Shown in pieces: positions 1 through 9,522 of a DNA stretch of 64,000 bases (position 1 is its first letter; each line of letters starts with the position of its first letter). Source of the stretch: an uncultured Colwellia sp. Its GTDB lineage: Bacteria > Pseudomonadota > Gammaproteobacteria > Enterobacterales > Alteromonadaceae. The notes below the pieces were generated by a model. It saw only the letters and a list, made by a program, of their open reading frames with translations. It ran no database searches and was not told the origin of the DNA. The stretch lies in NCBI GenBank assembly GCA_913058395.1, contig CAJXQI010000012.1, positions 98,154-162,153 on the forward strand, written 5' to 3'. Both the position numbers and the translations under genes were made by a program.

Positions 1-2014
1 CCTGAGCACTAACATCATCTGCGCTTTGCCATAAAAACAAATCAGTTTTTAACAGCTCTACTAAACGTTGTACTTGAGCCACTAAATCATCTTGGCTAAT
101 TTTGGCGTTACGCTCTAATAATCGACAAACCAACGACGGCACAATAAATGTGTGTAGTATATTATTGCGATAGTAGCGTAGTTCTAAAATTGCGCTGTCA
201 GTTAATGAAACAATTTCGCCAAAACTGTCTTGGTTGATTGTGACTTTGTTCAAGGTAATAACATGTGCAAGTAACTCTGCACCGGTTTCTTGCGGTATGG
301 TTAATTCTGCATGATAAGGTGCAGCACGCTGTAGCGTTAAGAAAAAGTCTAATTGCGTGATCAGCTCAGCTTTTGTCAGCGCTTTGTTGTCAGTGGCATG
401 TAAAATTAACGAAACCAAAGCGACACCATTTAATGCTGCACATTGATTGATTGAAGTCATTACTTGATGTGCTAGCGTGTTAACACTTGGTGTTAACCAT
501 TTTGGCTTTTGTGGATCAATTGGATCTATTGCTTGCTTCCAATCAGGTACTTCTTTGTTTAAAAACTGATTGATATTAATTGGCTCACCAAAGTTCACAT
601 AGCCTTTGCCGTAGTTTCTTAAATTACGAATGGCTTTGAAAACACCAAAGATGGATTCGCCTTTCTTTTGACTGCCGCTTAGTTCTTTATGGTAGGTTCC
701 CACTTCCATTACATGTTCATAGCCTAAGTAAACAGGCACTAAGGTTAATGGTCTGTCGATGCCACGCAATAAGCTTTGTATGGTCATAGCAAGCATGCCA
801 GTTTTCGGTGACAGTAAGCGACCTGTGCGGCTGCGGCCACCTTCAGAATAATATTTTACTGAATAACCACGTTCAAAAAGTAGCCCTAAATATTCACGGA
901 AAATAGTGGAGTATAAGCGATTACCTTTAAAGCTACGTCGAATGAAAAATGCTCCTGCTTTTCTAAATATTGGTCCGGCAGGCCAGAAATTTAAGTTAAT
1001 GCCAGCAGCGATACGAGGTGTTACTAATCCTTGTTGGAAAATTACATAGGTAAGCAGTAAATAATCCATGTGGCTACGATGACAAGGTACATAAATAATT
1101 TCATGACCTTCTTGTGCTAAGTTACGCAAGCGCTCAGCTTTACTGACTTCAATGCCATTGTATAAACGATTCCATAACCAGCCTAGAATTCGTTCGCCAA
1201 AGCGTACGGTAACATCGCGATAATCACCGGCAATTTCATCCATTATCGCCAAGGCTTGTTTCTTAATTTCGGCTTCGCTAACTGATTTGTTTTGTGCTTC
1301 GTCAGTGATCAATCGTTTAATCGACGGATTGACCAATAGGGTTTCAAACATTTGTTGACGATGCATTAACCTTGGGCCAGTTGCTGCAATAATTTGTCGG
1401 TGAAAATGAAAACGGGCAATACGCATTAGTTTACGCGCACTTGACTCATCACTACCGTGTTTATCAGCCATATGGCGGAATGAAATAGCTTCACTAAAGC
1501 GCACCATAGTATGGCGGCCTAGAAACAATACGATGAAAAATTTACGTAACCAAGTAGGGGATTCTTGATCTGCCAATAAGTTACCAACATTTGTGGTGTT
1601 TTTTTCTTTTGTTGGCGTACGACCCCAAATAACATTGGCGGGAATTAGTTGTGCATCAAGGTTTTCGTCTTTCGCATGAGCGTTTAATAGTTCAAAACCT
1701 TGTGCAATGGCGGTGGTTTTTGTTGGTTTTCGCCAGTGGAATAGTGCTGTTGGCTTTTCCAAAAATAATAATCGCGACAATGCCTGACCATTGACCAACA
1801 CTTTTTCTAAAGGATCGGGTAAATTGGCTTTTTTACACGCGGTGCGTAGCGATAAAATATCGCTAGCAGACTGATGGCGTAAAACATAAAACACTGGTTG
1901 TTCAGGCGTGAACTGACCAGAATTTATTAAGTTATCGGCAACAGCTTTACAACTTACCAATAACTTTATCGGTAAACGAAGTAACAAATAGAATAATTTA
2001 CGAATGGCTAACAT
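1..2014 (-). CDS. plsB: Glycerol-3-phosphate 1-O-acyltransferase PlsB (3' end outside window)
   Basis: Membrane-bound acyltransferase that adds the first fatty acyl chain to sn-glycerol 3-phosphate in phospholipid synthesis. The reading frame runs open from an ATG at 2014 to the window edge, giving about 671 residues; the family is about 800 long, so the C-terminus is missing. Seen in the sequence: the catalytic HX4D motif HRSHMD with H near residue 312, matching H306 of the E. coli enzyme, and the substrate-binding block YYSEGGRSRTG encoded near 820-855. The N-terminus, MLAIRKLFYLLLRLPIKLLV, is typical of the family. The gene is divergent from the NYN-domain gene. Identification is firm; only the end is unseen. 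Confidence 0.96.
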   Translation of the reverse strand, partial: MLAIRKLFYLLLRLPIKLLVSCKAVADNLINSGQFTPEQPVFYVLRHQSASDILSLRTACKKANLPDPLEKVLVNGQALSRLLFLEKPTALFHWRKPTKTTAIAQGFELLNAHAKDENLDAQLIPANVIWGRTPTKEKNTTNVGNLLADQESPTWLRKFFIVLFLGRHTMVRFSEAISFRHMADKHGSDESSARKLMRIARFHFHRQIIAATGPRLMHRQQMFETLLVNPSIKRLITDEAQNKSVSEAEIKKQALAIMDEIAGDYRDVTVRFGERILGWLWNRLYNGIEVSKAERLRNLAQEGHEIIYVPCHRSHMDYLLLTYVIFQQGLVTPRIAAGINLNFWPAGPIFRKAGAFFIRRSFKGNRLYSTIFREYLGLLFERGYSVKYYSEGGRSRTGRLLSPKTGMLAMTIQSLLRGIDRPLTLVPVYLGYEHVMEVGTYHKELSGSQKKGESIFGVFKAIRNLRNYGKGYVNFGEPININQFLNKEVPDWKQAIDPIDPQKPKWLTPSVNTLAHQVMTSINQCAALNGVALVSLILHATDNKALTKAELITQLDFFLTLQRAAPYHAELTIPQETGAELLAHVITLNKVTINQDSFGEIVSLTDSAILELRYYRNNILHTFIVPSLVCRLLERNAKISQDDLVAQVQRLVELLKTDLFLWQSADDVSAQ

Positions 2015-2231
2015 CTTGTTTTACTCAACTTTATTTGACTCATTATTGTATCACTTAGCCGCAATCTTGTCTCTTTTTCACTAAGATCAGCGCAAGTTTT
2101 TTGCTATAACTAAAAGGGTGAAGCTCTATATTTACCTGTCAAATTAGCTAAATCAAAAGTACCATAATGAAAACTAAAGAATTTTTTCAATAACGTTAAT
2201 ACTTATCGGTTAAATCCGTTTTAGGCTATTT

Positions 2232-2723
2232 ATGCAAAAAGAGTTACCTGCCAAGAAAATCGCAATTTTTGTTGATGTACAAAACATTTATTACACCACC
2301 CGTGACACTTTTGCCCGACAATTTAATTATCGAGAGTTTTGGCAGCAGATAAGTAAAGAAGGCGATATTATTATCGCTAACGCGTATGCGATACAGCGCA
2401 GTGATGACCAACAGCACAAATTTCAAAAAGCACTGAAACATATAGGTTTTAATGTCAAATTAAAGCCATTCATTCAGCGTCGTGATGGTTCAGCAAAAGG
2501 CGATTGGGATGTTGGCATTACCATTGATGTTATGGAAGCTGCCGTTGACGCCGATATTATTGTTTTACTTTCAGGCGATGGCGATTTTGAGATGTTGCTA
2601 CGTAAAGTGATGACTCGTGATGGCGTTGAAAGCTATGTCTATGGCGTTACTGAGCTAACCGCACAAGCGCTGATTAATTCAGCCAGTGAATTTTTTCCTA
2701 TTGATAGCCGTTTACTAATTTAA
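2232..2723 (+). CDS. NYN (LabA/DUF88) domain protein
   Basis: A 163-residue single-domain protein of the NYN family, a PIN-like nuclease fold usually linked to RNA processing. The metal-site acidic residues are visible: FVDVQNIYY near the N-terminus, DWDVGITIDVM in the middle and LLSGDGDFEMLL towards the end, the spacing expected for LabA-like proteins. No extra domain is present. It is divergent from plsB, about 220 bases away, and precedes the CheX-receiver gene in the same direction without tight coupling. The RNA substrate cannot be told from sequence, and nuclease activity is inferred from the family only. Confidence 0.85.
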   Translation: MQKELPAKKIAIFVDVQNIYYTTRDTFARQFNYREFWQQISKEGDIIIANAYAIQRSDDQQHKFQKALKHIGFNVKLKPFIQRRDGSAKGDWDVGITIDVMEAAVDADIIVLLSGDGDFEMLLRKVMTRDGVESYVYGVTELTAQALINSASEFFPIDSRLLI

Positions 2724-2807
2724 CTCGCTAAATTTGTAATTGTAGTTTGAGCTTAGTATGGTATTTTTTAGTAACGATAAAAAAATAATAAAAACCAAGG
2801 AATCGTA

Positions 2808-3752
2808 ATGTCAGTTGAAGCTTTATATAAAGTTATTTTATATCCATTTATCAATGAATCGCTTGCCAGCTTAAAGGCTATGACTAAGTTAACCGGTGAA
2901 GCAGGTGAAGCCTTTGTCGACAGTGTTGATGATTTTCGTTTTAAAGGTTATGCCGTTTGCTCTGAAGTCACTGGCGGGTTAGATGGTGTTATTATGATGC
3001 ATCACTACCCAGAAACCGCAATCGCCATTGGTAATTCAGTGTGTGAAAATATGTTTGAAGAATCATATGAATTTACTGAAATTAATGATGATTTGAGCAA
3101 TGCATTAGCTGAGTGGGGTAATACCATCGTTGGTCGCTCAACCGATTTACATGGTCGTTATAGTTTAGATTATAAATTCTCTAGCCCGTACTTTGTTCAC
3201 GATGTGAATGATATGGACAAATATTTAACAGGCGTTAAAGAAGTTATTACTGTGCCAATTACTGTTAACGGTGTTGGGCGCTATTATTTCAATCTGTTAG
3301 TTCGCAATGTTGAATATCAATCCATTGGTATTAAGCGAGAAGCTAGTACTGGTATTGCGAATGTTCATACCAAGAACTTGCCACTTGAAAGTAAAATATT
3401 ACTCGTTGATGACAGTAGTATGATTCGTAAAGCACTGAAACGTTACCTAGCACAATTAGGTTATAACAACGTGATTGAAGCTGATGATGGCTCAACGGCG
3501 GTTTCTATGGTTGCTGAACATCAACCTGATTTTATGATCATGGACGTGGTGATGGGCGAAATGAATGGTAACCAAGCGTTAGCAATAATTCGCGCTAACG
3601 GTAGTGATGTGCCTGTTGTAATGCTGAGTTCAGTAACGGATAAAGCGTTAGTTAGCGAATGTGAAAGGCATGGAATATCCGGCTTTATTTTTAAACCTAT
3701 CCAAGCTGATAATGGTGCGGAAATTGTTAAAGATTACTTGAAAATAGCGTAA
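2808..3752 (+). CDS. CheX-like phosphatase domain fused to a receiver domain
   Basis: A 314-residue two-part signalling protein. Residues about 1-180 resemble CheX/CheC-type phosphatases, including the helix motif EWGNTIVGR that in the family holds the catalytic Glu and Asn. Residues about 195-314 form a receiver domain with the acidic pair in LLVDDSSMIRK, the phosphoacceptor Asp at residue 246 in MIMDVVMGEMNG, a Ser-Ser after the fourth strand, and the conserved Lys in FKPIQ. There is no DNA-binding or enzymatic output domain. CheX normally removes phosphate from CheY-like proteins, so the fused domain may act on its own receiver or on other CheY proteins; this is inference. No chemotaxis operon lies next to it. 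Confidence 0.82.
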   Translation: MSVEALYKVILYPFINESLASLKAMTKLTGEAGEAFVDSVDDFRFKGYAVCSEVTGGLDGVIMMHHYPETAIAIGNSVCENMFEESYEFTEINDDLSNALAEWGNTIVGRSTDLHGRYSLDYKFSSPYFVHDVNDMDKYLTGVKEVITVPITVNGVGRYYFNLLVRNVEYQSIGIKREASTGIANVHTKNLPLESKILLVDDSSMIRKALKRYLAQLGYNNVIEADDGSTAVSMVAEHQPDFMIMDVVMGEMNGNQALAIIRANGSDVPVVMLSSVTDKALVSECERHGISGFIFKPIQADNGAEIVKDYLKIA

Positions 3753-3909
3753 TAAAGCTATTTTTTACGAAGAATGCTGATGTGCTTAAATGTTGTATTA
3801 AAAGCACAACAGCAAAACAAAGCTTGTGAGAATAATTGTAGATTGTTGAAACAATATTGGACTTTTCGAGGTCATTGTTAGCTAGCTTTAATAAATATTG
3901 GACAAATAA

Positions 3910-4560
3910 GTGCGATTTTTTTGTTTTACCTCTTTATTCTTTTTTTTCAGCTCTTGCCATGTGATGGCTGGAAACTTTAAGGTAACGCTTGTTGATAGTA
4001 ACAATGACCCGCTGCCTGATATGGTGGTTTATTTTCAACCGTTAGATGGCATGGTGTTACCTGTTAGCAATAAAACGGTTGAAATAGGTCAACTAGACCG
4101 TGCGTTTACCCCCTATATTAATGTTATGCAGTTAGGTAGCAGTGCTAACTTTCAAAACAAAGATGATATTACCCATCATATTTATTCCCCTGTAGGTGAA
4201 AATAAGTTTTCATTTAAAATTCGGGCCGGCCAATCACAGCGCAAAGATGACTTTCAACAATCAGGTGAAGTGGCTATGGGCTGCAATATACATGACTGGA
4301 TGAGTGGTTATTTATATATTGTTGATACACCACTGTTCGGAAAAACTGATGCACAAGGTCGCGTTAGTATTGCGATAGAGCAACAAGGAAAATATCAGCT
4401 GGTTGTTTGGCATCCACATCTTGAAATTGAAAATCACAGTGTCAGCCAGCAGGTACAATGGCCTGAAAGTACACAAGTAATGATAAAAATCCCTCATAAA
4501 ATGGGAAAAAATTCAGAGCAAAAAAATGAAGAAGATTTCGATTTTTTATCTGATTATTAA
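3910..4560 (+). CDS. Secreted cupredoxin-like (methylamine-utilisation-type) protein
   Basis: A 216-residue exported protein starting at GTG, with a signal peptide of about 20 residues (RFFCFTSLFFFFSSCHVMA). The body shows a plastocyanin-like pattern: a His region (DDITHHIYSP), then GCNIHDWMSGYLYIVDTP, where Cys and His could bind copper, then a C-terminal beta-rich segment resembling carboxypeptidase regulatory domains. Such proteins are often labelled methylamine utilisation protein, but nothing else of methylamine metabolism is here. It ends 14 bases before the GGDEF/EAL gene, and an outer-membrane barrel gene follows, so the three probably form one transcription unit. A role as periplasmic metal or redox sensor for the next gene is inference. 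Confidence 0.75.
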   Translation: MRFFCFTSLFFFFSSCHVMAGNFKVTLVDSNNDPLPDMVVYFQPLDGMVLPVSNKTVEIGQLDRAFTPYINVMQLGSSANFQNKDDITHHIYSPVGENKFSFKIRAGQSQRKDDFQQSGEVAMGCNIHDWMSGYLYIVDTPLFGKTDAQGRVSIAIEQQGKYQLVVWHPHLEIENHSVSQQVQWPESTQVMIKIPHKMGKNSEQKNEEDFDFLSDY

Positions 4561-4574
4561 GGACGATTCTCTCA

Positions 4575-6905
4575 ATGAAGAGTTTACAAACTAAGATATT
4601 TCTATTTTTTGTTCTGTTGTTGCTCTTAGTGCAAGCTATTGCATTTTGGACAATTATGGCTGGCAATAAAAGCCAAGAAAAACAAGAAATAACTAATCGT
4701 TTGACAACGGCAAAAACTATCTTTAATGCTCAGTTTGATAGCCGAAGAGATTATCTGACGGCCTTTGCGGAAACCGCAGCGAAAGATTACGGTATTAAAC
4801 AAGTTTTTGAAGATGAAGTGCGCAGTTTATTAGTGGCGATGAATAACCATCGTAAGCGTATTGATGCCGATATTGCGATGGCGGTATCAGCAGCAGGTGT
4901 GATTACCGCACAGCTTGTTGTTGAGCAAGACGCATCAGGAAAATTAAAAGTAAAACAAGGAATTGAACGTAATCAAACATTTCGATTCCCACATTGGTTA
5001 GAAAACCAAGAACAATCACATTTGTATGTTGTTGATCATGTTGTTTATCAAGTGAGCTTTTCACCTTTGACGGTTGGCGCGCGAACGATAGGCTGGCTAG
5101 CTTTTGGTTTTGAAATTGATCAAGAACTTGCTCAGCACTTTTTTGATATTACTCAGCTACATACTGACTTTGCTCTTGTACAAGGTGAAAGTTGGCGTTT
5201 AATCGCTTCCTCCAATTCAACTGCCGATTTAGCATTAACGAAACAGGTTGTTAAAAATACTACACCAGAAGAATATATTGCGGTTGGTCATCTTATTGAT
5301 GAAACAGATAATGTGCAATTAGCTCTTGCTATGTATGGTTTACGTGCTGATATTGTTGAGGTGTTGCAAAAGCAGTGGTGGCAGTTTTTAATCTTAACGA
5401 TTGTGACCTTATTGCTGTCACTTACTGTGGCCTATATTATTGCCGCTTCAATTACTAAACCGATAAAATTGCTGGTTAAGCAGGCTAAAATAGTGGCTAG
5501 CGGCGATTACAATCAAACGGTAAAGGTAAACGATAAAAGTGAACTCGGGCAATTGGCTAATGAATTTAATGCTATGCAATCAGCGGTTTTATCGCGCGAG
5601 AAGTCAATAACTCATAGCGCAAATCATGACCCATTAACTGATTTACCTAATCGCAGTGTATTAAAGCTAATGTTGCAAACTTTGGCTGATAAAAAACAAG
5701 CATTTACCGTATTTCATTTAAATTTAAGTCGTTTAAAAGATGTTAATGAAACCCTTGGCCATGATGTTGGTGACTGGCTAATTAAAACAACGGCGAAAAG
5801 ACTCGCTACCTTGCAAGAGTTTCAGTTGTTATGTCATGTCGGTGCTGATGAATTCGTTTTGTTAGCAGAAATATCACCTGGGTCATCGTTAGAATTTTCA
5901 AAAGATGCCTTGGTCGAAAAAATTCACCAGGCTTTAGAAGAAAATTGCGAATATCAAGGCATCAGTCTGCAATTACAAGTGCGCATAGGCATTGCGGCAG
6001 TTCCAGAGCATTGCCAAAGTACTAAGTCAGTTTTACAAATGGCAGATACTGCCTTACATCACAGCCACAAAGTTAATCAGTTGGTGCAAACTTACCATCA
6101 AGATCTTGATGTAAATAGTGTTGAGCGTTTAAACCTGATTAATGACTTAAAAGATGCCATTGTTGGTGACCAACTAGAGTTGCACTATCAACCTAAACTA
6201 GATTTAAGCACAGGTATAGTTACTCATGTAGAAGCGCTTGTACGTTGGCGTCATCCAAGTTTAGGCATGGTACCGCCTGACAATTTTATTCATATTGCTG
6301 AACAAACTGGACAAATTAATGCATTAACTCAATGGGTATTTATTACCACGTTAAAGCAATATCAATTATGGCGAGCGCTAGGATTGAATATTAGTGTTGC
6401 AGTAAACATCTCGGCAGAAAATCTTAAAGACAGCCAGTTTTATCAATTTATATGTCAATCGATTGAAGAGTTTAGTGTACCCGCAGAAAAAATAACGCTG
6501 GAAGTAACAGAAAGTGCCGTTGTTGACGATCCGGTTTCTGCAATTGCATTATTACAGCGGTTTAAAGATCGAGGCATGCGTATATCTATAGATGACTATG
6601 GCACGGGTTACTCCTCACTAGCACAACTAAAACAATTGCCTGTGCATGAGCTTAAAATTGATAAATCTTTTGTTCAACGTTTATGTGATGATGAAGATGA
6701 TAGAATTATTGTTCGTTCAACCATCGAATTAGCCCACAATATGGGACTTAGTGTGGTTGCTGAAGGTGTTGAAGACGAGTTTGCGTTAAACTGGTTGGCA
6801 AAAAATAATTGTGAACTCGGGCAAGGTTACTTTATCAGTCGCCCTAAACATGCAAACGAGTTAACACCATGGCTATTAGAACAAAAGGTAGCCGTTTTTG
6901 AATAG
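4575..6905 (+). CDS. Membrane c-di-GMP protein: sensor-HAMP-degenerate GGDEF-EAL
   Basis: A 776-residue inner-membrane protein. It has a transmembrane helix at about 7-28, a periplasmic sensor region to about 265, a second helix, HAMP to about 345, GGDEF to about 520 and EAL to about 770. The GGDEF signature reads GADEF, so diguanylate cyclase activity is doubtful. The EAL part keeps its metal and catalytic motifs: EALVRW, NISAENL, EVTES, DDYGTGYSS, KIDKSF, EGVED and QGYFISRP. It is therefore most likely a c-di-GMP phosphodiesterase controlled by a periplasmic signal. It sits between a secreted cupredoxin-like protein and an outer-membrane barrel, 14 and 9 bases away, which suggests a joint sensory unit. 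Confidence 0.9.
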   Translation: MKSLQTKIFLFFVLLLLLVQAIAFWTIMAGNKSQEKQEITNRLTTAKTIFNAQFDSRRDYLTAFAETAAKDYGIKQVFEDEVRSLLVAMNNHRKRIDADIAMAVSAAGVITAQLVVEQDASGKLKVKQGIERNQTFRFPHWLENQEQSHLYVVDHVVYQVSFSPLTVGARTIGWLAFGFEIDQELAQHFFDITQLHTDFALVQGESWRLIASSNSTADLALTKQVVKNTTPEEYIAVGHLIDETDNVQLALAMYGLRADIVEVLQKQWWQFLILTIVTLLLSLTVAYIIAASITKPIKLLVKQAKIVASGDYNQTVKVNDKSELGQLANEFNAMQSAVLSREKSITHSANHDPLTDLPNRSVLKLMLQTLADKKQAFTVFHLNLSRLKDVNETLGHDVGDWLIKTTAKRLATLQEFQLLCHVGADEFVLLAEISPGSSLEFSKDALVEKIHQALEENCEYQGISLQLQVRIGIAAVPEHCQSTKSVLQMADTALHHSHKVNQLVQTYHQDLDVNSVERLNLINDLKDAIVGDQLELHYQPKLDLSTGIVTHVEALVRWRHPSLGMVPPDNFIHIAEQTGQINALTQWVFITTLKQYQLWRALGLNISVAVNISAENLKDSQFYQFICQSIEEFSVPAEKITLEVTESAVVDDPVSAIALLQRFKDRGMRISIDDYGTGYSSLAQLKQLPVHELKIDKSFVQRLCDDEDDRIIVRSTIELAHNMGLSVVAEGVEDEFALNWLAKNNCELGQGYFISRPKHANELTPWLLEQKVAVFE

Positions 6906-6914
6906 GATATTACT

Positions 6915-8150
6915 TTGCTAAAAACAATGGTATTTGTTGGCTTACTTCTAGCTGTAGCTACTGCACATTCTGCAGAAATTAAGTTACATGGCGTACTAGA
7001 TATTCGTGCAACAAGTGCAAGTACACTTGATAGTTATGTTGACGGCGGCTATGGAAAATTTACCAGCCATGATGGCGAGAATGTATCGTTAGCACAAGCA
7101 GGTAGTGAGTTAATTATTGAATGGGATACCGGTATTACTGCCAACATAGTGGCAAATGCCTATAGTGATGAAAATGAAACTATTATTGGCATTACGGAAG
7201 CTTTTCTAAAATATCGCAGTTTACCTAATAGCAGCGGTTACCGTTGGCAGACGAAAGCAGGAATTTTTTATCCTGAAATATCATTAGAAAATAATGCCTA
7301 TGCTTGGGCTAGTCGAAATACACTTAATTCATCAGCTATAAATACTTGGCTTGGTGAAGAAATTCGCGTGTTAGGTAGTGAGCTAGCATTAACTCGATTA
7401 GGAAAGTTTAATGATAGTGATTTTGATCTGACATTTGCCGCAACAGCCTTTGTTAACAATGATCCTGCTGGCGCTATGTTGTCTTGGCATGGTTGGAATA
7501 TTGGCAATAGACAAACCTTATGGACAGACTCCAGAGCCATTCCTGATTTTCGTGCCCGTATGCCGGGTTATGACCTTAATGGTCAAGCAGCAAAGTCAGA
7601 TCCTTTTTTAGAGCTTGATGATAACTGGGGCTTTCATGTTAGAAGTAAAGTTAAATTTCACCGCAAAGGGCAGTTAACTCTTGGTTATTATGACAACAAT
7701 GCAACGCCTTACATGGTTGAGAATGGTCAATATGGTTGGCGCACTCGTTTTACTCATGTAGGTTTTAGTTGGCGCTTGCCCAATGCATATGAATTCACTG
7801 CCCAGTATTTAACAGGTGATACTTTGATGCAAAGTCCTACAAGAAGAGATGTAGTGAATAACGACTACGCAAGTGGCTATGTGGCAGTGTCTAAACGTAT
7901 TAAAAAGCATCGAGTAACGCTGCGACTAGAAGAGTTTTCAATTACTGATAACGATCAAACCGTCGGCGATAATAATAATGAATACGGTAAATCAGCAACG
8001 GCAAACTATACTTATCGATATAGCAAGCCTTGGTTATTATCAGTTGAGTACAACTGGATCAATAGTCATCGTCCTGCTCGTATGTACACTAATCAAGCTG
8101 TAAACTTAGTCGAACGTCAATGGCAATTTGCTGCTAGATATTTCTTTTAG
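6915..8150 (+). CDS. Outer-membrane beta-barrel protein of the c-di-GMP trio
   Basis: A 411-residue protein starting at TTG, with a signal peptide ending near AHSA. The mature part has alternating aromatic and polar stretches, several YxW/FxF strand patterns and a terminal Phe (WQFAARYFF), the classic C-terminal signature recognised by the Bam machinery. It resembles porin-like proteins of unknown substrate. It lies 9 bases after the GGDEF/EAL gene, and the pair follows the cupredoxin-like gene. Members of this arrangement may feed a ligand or signal to the periplasmic sensor; that is inference. No specific porin family could be recognised. Confidence 0.75.
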   Translation: MLKTMVFVGLLLAVATAHSAEIKLHGVLDIRATSASTLDSYVDGGYGKFTSHDGENVSLAQAGSELIIEWDTGITANIVANAYSDENETIIGITEAFLKYRSLPNSSGYRWQTKAGIFYPEISLENNAYAWASRNTLNSSAINTWLGEEIRVLGSELALTRLGKFNDSDFDLTFAATAFVNNDPAGAMLSWHGWNIGNRQTLWTDSRAIPDFRARMPGYDLNGQAAKSDPFLELDDNWGFHVRSKVKFHRKGQLTLGYYDNNATPYMVENGQYGWRTRFTHVGFSWRLPNAYEFTAQYLTGDTLMQSPTRRDVVNNDYASGYVAVSKRIKKHRVTLRLEEFSITDNDQTVGDNNNEYGKSATANYTYRYSKPWLLSVEYNWINSHRPARMYTNQAVNLVERQWQFAARYFF

Positions 8151-8344
8151 TTTTCTAGATTAAATGTCAGTAATTTTTACAATGATGAAAATATGATTTT
8201 TAAGTGAAGATCATATTACTGTAATTTAAAGAGTTTTCTTTATGGTGTGATTTATGCAGGTTGAGTATTACTATAACAAGTGACAACTTCTTTATTTAAT
8301 AAAGACTTGATAGCACTTAAAGCTAATTCTGAGGAATATATAAA

Positions 8345-9301
8345 ATGTTGCGTTCTATTAATGCATTACTAGTTTTGTATTTATTGCTGAGTCAGTATGC
8401 CTTTGCCGGCTTTATAGCCAATCCAGGCACTTGCGATGTAACGCGTGCCTCTCTAACATCAATTGAACAAATTGTTGCTCCTCCTCTGCCATCCGGGCAG
8501 CCATCAGGTATTAATTTACTTTCTACATCTTACGATGCTACTGCTTGTGTAGGTGTTTATTCAGGTAATGATGATGCGGGAGGTTTGAGTTCGCCAAGCC
8601 CTAATATTGGGCAGGCGGGAGATGGACTATTAAATGGTGAAGATGTTTTTAATGGTGAAGAATTTGTTGACCCGAGTGACTTTCAAGCCCTAGATCCCGA
8701 TGGTGTAAAAAATGATCCTGGTTGGATTCATCTGGCGCATTTTGATGCAGAAAATAATGCTGCAGGAAATGTTAGTTATAGTATGGTTGGGCCGTCTCCA
8801 CTGAATGATCCTTTGCTTACTTTAGATATAAGTGATTTATTAACACTGTCTTTATCATGTGCAGTGGCAGGTGATAACTTAACCGAATGTAGTTCTATTG
8901 ATTGGTTGTTAACGACTAAGTTGGATATTATAGATAATGTACAAGCTTTGTTGGGTCCCGCAACATTTGACCACTTAGCATTTTCAGTTAAAGCTGGCTC
9001 TGGAAATGGAAATGGAAATGGAAATGGAAATGACACGGGAGGATTCGCAGTATACGATTTTAACTTTAAGACAATTTTTGCTGCAGAAAATAACCCAGCA
9101 TTGAATTTTCTAACACCGTATCAACTTGGTGGAACTTTGAATACCGGTGACTTGGGCAATAAAGGTATATCACACCTTAATGTTTGGGCCCGTGATCCAA
9201 TTAATGAAGCAACAAGCGTACCTGAGCCAACGAGTTTAGGTATCTTTGCTCTAGCATTGCTTATTGGTGGTTATCTTCGAAAAGAAGGCCATAACATTTA
9301 A
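8345..9301 (+). CDS. PEP-CTERM sorting-domain exported protein
   Basis: A 318-residue exported protein with an N-terminal signal peptide (about residues 1-21, ending AFA). It has a textbook PEP-CTERM tail: VPEPTSLGIFALALL, then hydrophobic residues, then a basic end (LRKEGHNI). PEP-CTERM tails are recognised by exosortase/EpsH-type systems and linked to exopolysaccharide; no exosortase gene is in this window. Residues about 219-229 form a GN repeat made by five tandem GGAAAT units at 9002-9031. A GAGGA ribosome site precedes the ATG, and a strong terminator follows at 9329. The central domain was not recognised. Confidence 0.85.
   Translation: MLRSINALLVLYLLLSQYAFAGFIANPGTCDVTRASLTSIEQIVAPPLPSGQPSGINLLSTSYDATACVGVYSGNDDAGGLSSPSPNIGQAGDGLLNGEDVFNGEEFVDPSDFQALDPDGVKNDPGWIHLAHFDAENNAAGNVSYSMVGPSPLNDPLLTLDISDLLTLSLSCAVAGDNLTECSSIDWLLTTKLDIIDNVQALLGPATFDHLAFSVKAGSGNGNGNGNGNDTGGFAVYDFNFKTIFAAENNPALNFLTPYQLGGTLNTGDLGNKGISHLNVWARDPINEATSVPEPTSLGIFALALLIGGYLRKEGHNI
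9002..9031 (+). repeat. Five tandem GGAAAT hexamers inside the PEP-CTERM gene
   Basis: Five perfect head-to-tail copies of GGAAAT encode (Gly-Asn)5. Because the unit is six bases, gain or loss of copies by slippage would keep the reading frame and only change linker length. Confidence 0.95.
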
Positions 9302-9328
9302 TCAAAAAGTGATTATTCGGGATAATAG

Positions 9329-9358
9329 AAAGCGCTTCCTAATTGGAGGCGCTTTTTG
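9329..9358 (+). terminator. Intrinsic terminator of the PEP-CTERM gene
   Basis: An 11-bp stem (9329-9339 pairing with 9345-9355, one G-U pair) with a 5-base loop ends in a T-run. It lies 28 bases after the stop codon of the PEP-CTERM gene. Confidence 0.85.
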
Positions 9359-9522
9359 TTTTCGGTGATAAGTATTTTGTTAATAGCCTGTTAACCTGTG
9401 ATAAGCTAGCCTGAATAATCTAATGTATCAAGACTGATACAAAGAGTAGACAATTAGCTACCAACATCAATTTTTTTAAACGCTATGATGTAAATTCAAA
9501 GTTGTAAAATCAGGAATTAAAA

